DNA of 64,000 bases, from contig NZ_BAMO01000004.1 of assembly GCF_000615945.1 (NCBI RefSeq), forward strand, positions 114,324-178,323, given 5' to 3'. A program made the position numbers and the translations under genes. The number at the start of each line of letters is the position of its first letter. Positions within the stretch are counted from its first letter, which is position 1. Below the pieces are notes generated by a model. That model saw only the letters and a program-made list of their open reading frames with translations. It searched no databases and was not told where the DNA came from. Below are positions 56,569 to 64,000 of this stretch, piece after piece. Source of the DNA: Caldalkalibacillus mannanilyticus JCM 10596. GTDB lineage: Bacteria > Bacillota > Bacilli > Caldalkalibacillales > JCM-10596.

Positions 56569-57351
56569 TTATCTAAGCAAATCCCCTCGTAACGTTGTGA
56601 CTGCTTGCCCAGATAAGAGAATTCTCTCCGTTCCAACACTTAACTTGAGTAATCCTTCTCTCTTAGATAATTGGATAGCAATAAGATCATTCTTATTGAG
56701 CTTCCTTTGCCAATAGGGACCTAAACAGCAATGGGCAGACCCTGTGACAGGATCTTCATCTACCCCTAGTGCTGGATAGAAACAACGGGAAACAAAATCA
56801 GCTTGGGAACGGGTAGCTTTACTTGTCACAATAATTCCTCTAGATTTCAACGTTTTTAATAGGTGGAAGTTGGGTTGTAAATTTCTCAATGTTTCCTCAT
56901 CTTCTACTTCTACTAAATAATCCAGCCTGTTCTTCCCAACGTAGATGAAATCGGTTCCTAACCCTTTAACTAGTTCAATTGGTGCTTCACTTTCTTGTTC
57001 TCTTTCTAATGGGAAATTCAATTGAATCCATTGCCCGATCTTTTTGGCGGATAACCAACCGCTTTTGGTTATAAAACGCACCTCTTCTCCGCAAAAAATG
57101 GACTCTTCCCATAAAATATGGGCACTTGCTAATGTTGCATGACCACATAAATCAACTTCTGCCTCTGGTGTAAACCACCTTAAGGAATAACCTTCGTTCT
57201 CCTCTATCAAGAACGCCGTTTCAGATAAATTCATCTCACTCGCCACATTCTGCATCCACTGATCCGATTTTTCAGAATCTAAGATACAGACTGCGGCAGG
57301 ATTGCCCTTATAAGGGTGTTCCGTAAAAGCATCTACTATGTATATCTTCAT
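56569..57351 (-). CDS. PhzF family isomerase
   Basis: A 260-aa PhzF-like protein. VDAFTEHPYKGNPAAVCIL (first half), ETAFL with the catalytic Glu, and DEDPVTGSAHCCLGPYW are diagnostic. Acts on an unknown acid. ATG at 57351 behind AGGAGAGAGG. Confidence 0.9.
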   Translation of the reverse strand: MKIYIVDAFTEHPYKGNPAAVCILDSEKSDQWMQNVASEMNLSETAFLIEENEGYSLRWFTPEAEVDLCGHATLASAHILWEESIFCGEEVRFITKSGWLSAKKIGQWIQLNFPLEREQESEAPIELVKGLGTDFIYVGKNRLDYLVEVEDEETLRNLQPNFHLLKTLKSRGIIVTSKATRSQADFVSRCFYPALGVDEDPVTGSAHCCLGPYWQRKLNKNDLIAIQLSKREGLLKLSVGTERILLSGQAVTTLRGDLLR

Positions 57352-57370
57352 TTCCTCTCTCCTTTCCATT

Positions 57371-57697
57371 CAAACCATCGTGCATGACCATCTATTTCAG
57401 CCATGATTTCATTGTAGAATAACAATACTGATCCCAAAGAAGCTGTAAGCCTGAACTGGTTCCAATCTCAATGAAGGACAGGGGTTTATTTACTTTACTA
57501 TAAATATAGCAAAAACTTGGATATAAGTATGTACATCTCCGCACTTCATTGGTTTGAACAAGCTTATTCTTCAGGATAGAAATGATCTCTTCTCGATATC
57601 TGTGACAAAAATCTCGAAATGGTAGGAACACCCCTTCAGCTTTTTGCGGATTTTCTACTATACTATGGTAATAATTGCTTAAAACTAAGCTTTCCAT
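57371..57697 (-). pseudogene. DUF2332 remnant with internal deletion
   Basis: The frame (101 aa) starts within the DUF2332 domain (YYHSIVENPQKAEG; TYLYPSFCYIYSKVNKPLSFIEIGTSSGLQLLWDQY). In the family some 200 residues follow here; instead the DNA jumps out of frame to a 20-aa C-terminal-like end (GHARWFEWKGERK) and stops. The normal N-terminus of about 80 aa is also missing. So both ends and the core are lost. This is real decay, unlike the single-base frameshifts elsewhere. Confidence 0.65.
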
Positions 57698-58227
57698 TCC
57701 TCTTTTAACATCCCGTAGACAATGTGATCTACATAATGATCATACAGCCATTCAGCTTGCCTAATGCATCCTTCATTTACAAAATGTAATCTTTCTGGAA
57801 TCGCTCTAGATTTTTTGTTTTCCACTGCACATCTAATTTCAACTCTATTTAGATTTAATTCATTGAAAGCATAATCTACCATGGCTCTACAAGCCTGTGT
57901 CATAATTCCCTTGCCATGAAACTCTGTTCCTAGCCAATACCCAATAGTAACTTTCTTTGAATTCCAATCTATAGCGTGGTATCCGATGACTCCAACCAAT
58001 TTATGATGATAGAATATGCCAGTATCAAACCCTGCATTAGTGGCAAAGCGTTGTAACGTTAATTTAATAAACTCTTGTGAATCTTGAACACTCTGGCTAT
58101 GATCTAGCCACGCTAACCACTCTCTCAATGATTCTCTGGATTGATCAACAATATGAAAAAGAGCTTCGGCATCTCTCTCTTCTAGAATTCTTAGATAGAT
58201 CTCTTCGGTAATTTGATATTTAAACAT
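57685..58227 (-). CDS. RimJ/RimL-type GNAT acetyltransferase
   Basis: A 180-aa GNAT (YLRILEERDAEALFHIVDQSRESLREWL; IGYWLGTEFHGKGIMTQACRA is the acetyl-CoA site). Likely N-terminal ribosomal-protein-type or self-protection acetyltransferase; substrate unknown. The DUF2332 remnant starts 13 bases within its 3' end. Confidence 0.85.
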   Translation of the reverse strand: MFKYQITEEIYLRILEERDAEALFHIVDQSRESLREWLAWLDHSQSVQDSQEFIKLTLQRFATNAGFDTGIFYHHKLVGVIGYHAIDWNSKKVTIGYWLGTEFHGKGIMTQACRAMVDYAFNELNLNRVEIRCAVENKKSRAIPERLHFVNEGCIRQAEWLYDHYVDHIVYGMLKEEWKA

Positions 58228-58274
58228 CGCTTTACTCCTTTTATTTCGCTTTTTTTTAAAAAAATCTATTCATA

Positions 58275-58921
58275 TTACCCTTCTTGTTCCTCAATTTTCA
58301 TCTTAAGTAGAAATACCACAGCATCCTCTTGAATCATCTGTTCCAGTTCTTTTTCATCTTGAAGGTTAAAAGATCCTAGTGAATTTTCTGCCTGTCGATA
58401 CACGGCTAATAATTGTGGCTCACCGGCTTCTAATGCTATTGGCTCCTTTCCAATAGCGTATTCCCATGTTGCAGCTGGAGCTTCAGGAGGAAAAAACTTT
58501 GGATCTATTTTGTTGACAATAGATTTGCCAGAAGGAGAGTATAAAAAAAGGGACGAATAGTCGCTTTTGGGAGAAAGCATCCCTAAACCAATATGACCTT
58601 CTTTGACAGAACCAGAGCCTAATTCAAAAGAAAGGTTGACTAACTGTGTAGGCTCCTGTACTTCTCCATCATGATAGGCTTCAACCCACATAGTCACCCA
58701 GCCTGATCTTCTGAGAGAGGCTTTAAATTAAAATCAAAAATAAGCCCTAAGCTTAGTTCTTTAAACATTTGTTCATACGCCCCATCTATATTTGCTGAAA
58801 CATATGCGAGGTGCGTTTTTTGATCGGTTTGGTTGCTGCAGGCTGAAAAAAACAAAATCGACGAAATGAAAACGATCATCAACAGACTAATTTGTTTGTG
58901 TCTATTTATTTGGATACTCAT
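58275..58921 (-). pseudogene. lipoprotein of unknown family, frameshifted near 58697
   Basis: Signal peptide with lipobox FSAC (about residues 26-29) and the first 75 aa in one frame to SEDQAG. The second frame continues with VTMWVEAYHDGE for another 140 aa. One missing G in GCTGGGTG would join them. The combined protein of about 214 aa is of unknown family with conserved WVEAYHDGE and GLGMLSPKSDYSS. Secreted, role unknown. Confidence 0.7.
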
Positions 58922-58931
58922 TTTTACTCCT

Positions 58932-59725
58932 TTATATAGTACGTTTTTCCGCTACTATAAAAGCATAATCCCCATGATCACTACTGTATGTATTTAAAAT
59001 ACTCTTAATCTTCCCATCCATTATGTCTTGTTGTAATCTTCTACAACCCTCTTCTATCTCTTCTTGAGAAGCTAGATTCGCAAAAGTAGAGATACCAGAA
59101 CGGACCTTTGGATCTAGATACATGGCTGGATCATATTTTCCACTGTATAGGAAAAAATCCTTCAAATCTGGTTGGACTAAAAAAGTTTCGTTCCCAATGA
59201 TTTCGAAGCCTGCTGTTCGAAGAGCTTCTGTTACCCTTGAAAGTGCTGGCATTTGTTTTGCAGAGGCTTTCATGCTACAGGAAAATACTCCTTAAGCCAA
59301 TAGCGGTCCATCTGTTCTGGAGAAGAAGTAAAAATAACAAATCTTCCTTCATCGATCACTCTGTAAACCTCTTGAAACGCCTCTACCAAATGATCAAAAT
59401 GATGGATCGCTAATATACAAGTCGCTCCCTTAAACGTCCGACTTGAAAAAGGTAATTTTTTCACATCTGCTATATTCCAGTTTATCTCCTTCATTTTTTC
59501 TTGAGCTTGCCTAATCATTTCGTCGGACACATCAACTCCAACCATATCTAAACCAGCATTTTTTAAAGCAACCGTATAATTTCCTGTACCACAAGCAACA
59601 TCTAAAACAAGCCCCTCTTCCACTTGCAAATGCCTCTTTAAACAATTTACGATCTCAAGATCTGCTTGCCGAGTCACATCATAATTCTTGCCAATATGGT
59701 TATATAAAACTTCCATGCTACTCAC
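58932..59725 (-). pseudogene. class I SAM-dependent methyltransferase, frameshifted near 59273
   Basis: The first frame carries the SAM motif VLDVACGTGNYTVAL and FKGATCILAIHHFDHL, and ends at EYFPVA. The second frame, starting MKASAKQMPALSRVTEAL, carries the rest. One missing A (GCAATGAAA to GCATGAAA) explains the break. Corrected length about 263 aa, normal for this family. Target unknown. Confidence 0.8.
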
Positions 59726-59744
59726 CTCTCAACATTTATCTTCC

Positions 59745-60554
59745 CTATTTATTAAAAATATGAGGTTTGAATTCTATCAAATGTAAGGATGTCAGTTCGC
59801 TAAATCCTAATAACGTATACATTGCAATCGCAGGTTTATTATCTCTAAATACATACAGATAGATGTCTTTTCCTTTCTCTCTTCCCATTGACACAAGGTG
59901 TTTGGTTATTTTTTTGCCATATCCATTTTTTCTATATAGAGGATGGGTACAAATATTACCTAATTCAACAATCTCATGATCAAACAGATGGAAACCTCCC
60001 ACAGCCACTATCTTATTCTGATCATTTTTAATAGCTACATATGGGGAAGTATGTAATGATGCTTCATCAAAAAATGGCATTCCCGCTTCTTTCAGTAATT
60101 TACTGACTTGAGCAAAATCTTTTTCTTTAATGATTTCAGATTGAAAAGAAAGATCTTCTTCTTCCTTCTCTAAAAAGCTATATTTCATTACTATCTCTTG
60201 TTTTGGTGTACCGTAAAGTAATTTTTGTTTTTGGAATTGAACGAGATCATTGTCATTGACGATCGTTGACCCCACTTCGTCAAAAGACAGTTTAAGCTCC
60301 TTATATGCATACCTTATTAATTCTTCAAGATCCGGATTTACTTCACTTGCTCTATAATAAGCAAAAGCATGAAATGATAGACCTTTTAGATACGCCAATA
60401 CAGAAGTCAATTGTCCCTGATCATATTGACCAAAAAAAATGGTATTTGATTTTCTACTTGTCAAATAGCTGTAGAATAGTAAGTCCTTATCTTTACAAAC
60501 GAGTTGCTTTAACCAAGTTCGTTCTGTTTCATTCATGATTTTATGTTTAAACAT
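59745..60554 (-). CDS. GNAT family acetyltransferase
   Basis: A 269-aa protein with a C-terminal GNAT domain (EIVELGNICTHPLYRKNGYGKKITKHLV) and a second, degenerate N-terminal half. Reminiscent of two-domain GNATs. Substrate unknown. Confidence 0.75.
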   Translation of the reverse strand: MFKHKIMNETERTWLKQLVCKDKDLLFYSYLTSRKSNTIFFGQYDQGQLTSVLAYLKGLSFHAFAYYRASEVNPDLEELIRYAYKELKLSFDEVGSTIVNDNDLVQFQKQKLLYGTPKQEIVMKYSFLEKEEEDLSFQSEIIKEKDFAQVSKLLKEAGMPFFDEASLHTSPYVAIKNDQNKIVAVGGFHLFDHEIVELGNICTHPLYRKNGYGKKITKHLVSMGREKGKDIYLYVFRDNKPAIAMYTLLGFSELTSLHLIEFKPHIFNK

Positions 60555-61044
60555 TCCTTTTCTCCTACATAGTCGTTAAATGTCTTCTTAAACAAGACCC
60601 GTGCTCCACCAATGCCATCATAATCTTTCGTAACAGGTACACCATCGATGACTTCATCTCCTGATTCTATTTCAAAACCCATTCTCTGATGAAATTTGAT
60701 GGATGTCTTGTTCACTGGTGAGGTAACACATCGAATGGTGCTACAGCCCTTAGCCTTATCGTTTCCATAAATAGTGTATACAGCTTCCTTCCTAAACCAC
60801 GATCTCTATATTCGGGATCTATTCCAACAAAATGTATATAGGCTTCGTCTGGATACGATTGCGAGATAAAACCTACTAAAAAACCTATGATTTTCTTGTT
60901 TTCCTCTATAACAAAACTATTTTCTGAAAAATGAATGAAAAAGAGCTTAGGTAACATATCTGACAAGTTTCTGCCGCCCCACCATTCATTTATCTTGGAA
61001 TGAATGATGTTGTAATCCGTTGCTTGAGCTGTTCGAAAGTTCAT
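60533..61044 (-). pseudogene. GNAT acetyltransferase, frameshifted near 60748
   Basis: The first frame reads up to YRDRGLGRKLYTLFMETIRLR (acetyl-CoA site intact) and the second carries the last 55 aa (TSIKFHQRMGFEIE). One missing G in AAGGGCTG (AGGGGCTG) joins them. Corrected length about 170 aa. Confidence 0.8.
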
Positions 61045-61045
61045 C

Positions 61046-61564
61046 CTATCTCTCCTTGCGAATGATTTGATTTAGATCCTTCCAGACCAAAACCTCTTCT
61101 TTGAACCAATCTCCAGCGATATCAATATCCTTTGAATCAAAGGCTAGAGCACCTAGTTTCTCGTAAACTGTTTTGGATGGATTCTTACTTAATACCCAGA
61201 CGATCATGGATTGATAACCCAGATTACGGAGCTCCTGTGCTACCTCTGAGATTAGCTTTCTACCAATCCCTTTTTGCTGATAATCTTCTAAGAGGTATAT
61301 CGCATATAGCTCTCCATCGTAGTCATACTCCGTTGAGCGACTCTTTCCTCCGCTGGCAAAACCAACGATTCTTTTTTCATCCACCGCTACGTATAACACC
61401 TTATTTAAATCTATTTCATTTTTCCAATACTGTTCTCTTCTTTCAACTGAAAGATTATCTAACATTTCATCACGCATAATCCCTCTATATGTCGTTCGCC
61501 AACTCTCCACGTGCACCCTAGCTATTCCGTTTTCATCTCCAGCTTTAGCTCGCCGTATTTCCAT
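61046..61564 (-). CDS. GNAT family acetyltransferase
   Basis: A 172-aa GNAT (MEIRRAKAGDENGIARVHVESWRTTYRGIM; AIYLLEDYQQKGIGRKLISEV). Ends one base before the next GNAT gene, and both are likely co-transcribed. Substrate unknown. Confidence 0.85.
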   Translation of the reverse strand: MEIRRAKAGDENGIARVHVESWRTTYRGIMRDEMLDNLSVERREQYWKNEIDLNKVLYVAVDEKRIVGFASGGKSRSTEYDYDGELYAIYLLEDYQQKGIGRKLISEVAQELRNLGYQSMIVWVLSKNPSKTVYEKLGALAFDSKDIDIAGDWFKEEVLVWKDLNQIIRKER

Positions 61565-61662
61565 ATAGTAACTCCCTTTCTGTTTCGTCAAAAATTAGTA
61601 AGAATGATCTTCTAACCTATGATTTTCAGTAGATATCATCTACTTTGTCTGATTAGTCTACT

Positions 61663-62271
61663 TTACAAGTCATCGGGTAAGCCATGCTGATACATGTCTA
61701 TGGCATTTGAATGTTTTTCTAGAATAGACATTGTCTTTTGGTTTGGTTCAGAAAAAATGATTGGATAATCCTTTTCTTCCAGAGCTTCATTGACACGAAA
61801 TGCTAGCCTTTCTTTTTCGATTGAGAACTCAGCCTGTACACCTGGTTTGTTTCCACGAGCATCAAGCCGCACCCACTTATCTAAGGAAGCTAAATACACT
61901 GCATTGAAAGCGTGAAGACTATATCCTTGATCAGGGGTATCAAAGAGCATAAGCCTCTGATAACAAAAACCTGTAGGAATCCCTTGTCCCCTTAGCAAAG
62001 CACACAAAAGATTAGATTTTGCATAACATATTCCTTCCCGATAATGAAGGACATCTGAAGCCTTTTGAACGACTCTGTTACTTTGTATGTCCCACGAATG
62101 AGAAATATGATCTCTAACGAATTCAAAAGCTGCCTTCGCCTTGTCAACGTCGGACTGCTGAGCATTACATAATTCCATTATTTTATTCTGAATCGATGGG
62201 TGTGAGTAATTAATCACCTCATTTTCTTCTAAATAATCCTTGACCTCTCTTGACTCGAGTATTAATTCCAT
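61663..62271 (-). CDS. transglutaminase-like cysteine protease fold protein
   Basis: A 202-aa protein of the transglutaminase-like superfamily: Cys in REGICYAKSNLL (about residue 81), His in YSLHAFNAVY (about 119) and Asp in RLDARGNK. The triad is intact; the substrate is unknown. No signal peptide. Confidence 0.85.
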   Translation of the reverse strand: MELILESREVKDYLEENEVINYSHPSIQNKIMELCNAQQSDVDKAKAAFEFVRDHISHSWDIQSNRVVQKASDVLHYREGICYAKSNLLCALLRGQGIPTGFCYQRLMLFDTPDQGYSLHAFNAVYLASLDKWVRLDARGNKPGVQAEFSIEKERLAFRVNEALEEKDYPIIFSEPNQKTMSILEKHSNAIDMYQHGLPDDL

Positions 62272-62367
62272 AATTAGTCCTCCCTATATATTAATTGTAT
62301 AAATATACATTATATTAAATTAAAATTCAATTAAGGACTAATGTATTTCTAAATAGTTTTACCTCCT

Positions 62368-62751
62368 CTAAACCAACTGCTCTTTTCTATACTTCTGATA
62401 GCCTTTAATTGTTAGCTGCTTCAGCTCTTCAACAAGATCTTCATCGACTACTTTAAAATTAAAACATGATTTTCCCTGCATTCTCTTTTTTAATTTATCA
62501 GATATACCCTCTAACAATTCTGGATACGCATACACAGGCATCAAATAATAGCTGACATAATTTTTTTTGATTTGGGTGGAAGCAAAGAAAATCGGAAGTT
62601 TGTTCTTTTCATTAACCTTATAAGTATCCAGATAATAGTGATCAGCTTGATCTATCATCACCTTCATTTCCGTTTCATAGGTTTTTAAGATGTTCTTTAG
62701 ATTCATAAAGACGATTTCAAACTGATCCCTATTTGACATGTTGTTCATCAC
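62368..62751 (-). CDS. DUF1801-like protein
   Basis: A 127-aa protein (FFASTQIKKNYVSYYLMPVYAYPELL; GKSCFNFKVVDEDLVEELKQL), resembling the DUF1801 fold. It overlaps the next gene by 23 bp. Function unknown. Confidence 0.7.
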   Translation of the reverse strand: MMNNMSNRDQFEIVFMNLKNILKTYETEMKVMIDQADHYYLDTYKVNEKNKLPIFFASTQIKKNYVSYYLMPVYAYPELLEGISDKLKKRMQGKSCFNFKVVDEDLVEELKQLTIKGYQKYRKEQLV

Positions 62752-63190
62752 CCTTCCTATAGGACTGATCTCGCACGACTATTGTTTCAGGTACAAAACG
62801 TATCAACACATTTGTTCGGCTAAAGCTTCTAAACCTTGGGTCCCACTCCTCTTCATTAGTGCCTAGATAACGCGACAATAGGCTACTAGCTATATCTGGA
62901 TCAAATGATTCCACGGTTGCGTGCCCTCTAAATCCTGCATGAAGAACTTTCCCGCTCTGCTGTTCATACTCAATGATTCCAACTGCACATCGCGAATCTC
63001 TTTCAATTCTCCCTGGAAAACTATCCGATGAAGTGTCTCCTATAATCCAAAGATGATCCTGTTCCCAGTGAAACCAAACAGGTGAATCACGCGGCCCTTC
63101 ATCAGACATCGTTGATAGATGGGCAAACAAAGGTTTCCTTAAGAATTCTTCTAATTCAAAGCTTCGTTTTTTATCTCGAATGATCTTCAC
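62729..63190 (-). CDS. pyridoxamine 5'-phosphate oxidase-family protein
   Basis: A 153-aa flavin/F420-type split-barrel protein (LRKPLFAHLSTMSDEGPRDSPVWFHWE; RDSRCAVGIIEYEQQSGKVLHAGFRGHATV). Not PdxH. Coupled to the DUF1801-like gene downstream. Confidence 0.85.
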   Translation of the reverse strand: MKIIRDKKRSFELEEFLRKPLFAHLSTMSDEGPRDSPVWFHWEQDHLWIIGDTSSDSFPGRIERDSRCAVGIIEYEQQSGKVLHAGFRGHATVESFDPDIASSLLSRYLGTNEEEWDPRFRSFSRTNVLIRFVPETIVVRDQSYRKGDEQHVK

Positions 63191-63207
63191 AATATTACTC
63201 TCCTCTA

Positions 63208-64000
63208 CTAAGTATTAGATTGTTCAAACCAACGCTGGGCAAAATCAACGCAATCCTTCTGGTTAAATAAACGTGATGGGGCGATACCAACTTGACCATA
63301 GGAAACCTTATACTTCTGCTCAAACTCCTCTCCGATTTTCTCAAAAACATCCGAATCCATCTCAATATTCTTAAAAACCTCCCAGACTCTCTGACCATCT
63401 TTTAAAATCGGTGAACCTTCTTCAATAATCCTTCGTTGCCCCATCCGATTCTCAGCTAAATGAAAGGATGTATTATTTTCATGACTCACTCCTAGTAGCA
63501 ATACATACCCATTTAGTTCATAGATTCTGGCAAGAGGAGATCCCTCACCAAGTCCAAAATCGAGCGAATGATTTGCTGTCACTATTTGAGCATGCTTTCC
63601 CCATGCCGCAAAAGATAGTGTCGGGTGATAGCTTCTTGTTACTCCTGGATAAGCTCGAAATACTTCGACCACTTTCCCCATCATCCTTGTTGGAGAAATT
63701 TGCGGATCAAAGGCTGGCATTGTGTTTCTGATCTCTGACCACCACTCCTCTGGTACCGGTGGATTGCCCCAAGTAGAAGGGTCCGAATTCTCTCCTGAAT
63801 GAGTTGGCATGACAATGGTTCCTTCTGGTGTAATTACATCCATTAAGGCTTGTACAACAGCTACTGGTCCTCCATTCACCCAGCCAATAGAGCTTAGTGA
63901 AGAATGAACAATCACTGTCATTCCTGCGACTAATCCTAATTTTCTTAGATCATTTGCTAGGGTTTCTCTTGTCTGTAATGTTTTAGTCCGTTGTATAACG
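63208..64000 (-). CDS. aminoglycoside N(3)-acetyltransferase-family protein, truncated by the window edge
   Basis: Continuous open frame to the right edge; within it IVHSSLSSIGWVNGGPVAVV, VMPTHSGENSDPSTW and SYHPTLSFAAWGKHA are the landmarks of the AAC(3)/YokD family (antibiotic NAT). Upstream codons LANDLRKLGLVAG fit the N-terminal helix; the start lies outside. Such proteins acetylate aminoglycosides or other amines; resistance cannot be inferred. Confidence 0.85.
   Translation of the reverse strand, partial: VIQRTKTLQTRETLANDLRKLGLVAGMTVIVHSSLSSIGWVNGGPVAVVQALMDVITPEGTIVMPTHSGENSDPSTWGNPPVPEEWWSEIRNTMPAFDPQISPTRMMGKVVEVFRAYPGVTRSYHPTLSFAAWGKHAQIVTANHSLDFGLGEGSPLARIYELNGYVLLLGVSHENNTSFHLAENRMGQRRIIEEGSPILKDGQRVWEVFKNIEMDSDVFEKIGEEFEQKYKVSYGQVGIAPSRLFNQKDCVDFAQRWFEQSNT

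Overview
The window is chromosomal DNA of an AT-rich, spore-forming Bacillota, most likely Bacillales of the Brevibacillus/Paenibacillaceae type. The main support is the block spoVK - hflX - methionine gamma-lyase-family gene (ynbB) - glnR - glnA followed by the SOS locus yneA/DUF896/lexA, which is Bacillus-like synteny. Other support is a GerM-type lipoprotein, a cell-wall amidase with copper-amine-oxidase-like N-terminal repeats, and AGGAGG-type ribosome binding sites. I see no rRNA, tRNA, CRISPR array or prophage.

Layout. 1-5 kb: a membrane protein, a DJ-1/PfpI protein with a WYL regulator, then a scar with a resolvase tail and a Tn3-family transposase tail. 5-9.4 kb: an operon with a Fur-like box (methyltransferase, saccharopine-dehydrogenase-like protein, DUF418 protein), divergent from a GAF-LuxR regulator. 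9.3-11.5 kb: copper P-type ATPase. 11.7-14.3 kb: Fur-box operon for iron-siderophore uptake (ATPase, nitroreductase, binding protein). 14.4-18.9 kb: corrinoid uptake operon (btuF-btuC-btuD-ferredoxin) behind a cobalamin riboswitch, with a histidine phosphatase upstream. 19-24 kb: RidA, hydrolase, FMN-binding protein, uppP, amidase and GerM. 24-34 kb: core block (SOS genes, nitrogen regulation, hflX, spoVK, two U32 tRNA-hydroxylation proteins). 34-40 kb: a second iron regulon (binding protein, AraC-binding-protein fusion sensor, nitroreductase). 40-64 kb: a mosaic of small accessory genes, including many acetyltransferases, VOC proteins, a formamidase pair, a PepSY protein and an AAC(3)-type acetyltransferase cut by the right edge.

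The most unusual item is at 42.7-44.7 kb: a helix-turn-helix domain fused to a relative of the F1-ATPase beta subunit whose P-loop is destroyed. It overlaps the start of an acetamidase/formamidase gene by 8 bp and is probably its regulator. I know of no described system of this type.

A second theme is quality. Twelve otherwise intact genes, among them copA, hflX, ynbB and btuC, carry one net 1- or 2-base frameshift and no other damage. Ten are net single-base losses, mostly in runs of two to four identical bases. That pattern fits uncorrected sequencing errors better than gene decay. Genuinely decayed loci (DUF2332 remnant, Tn3/resolvase tails) look different.
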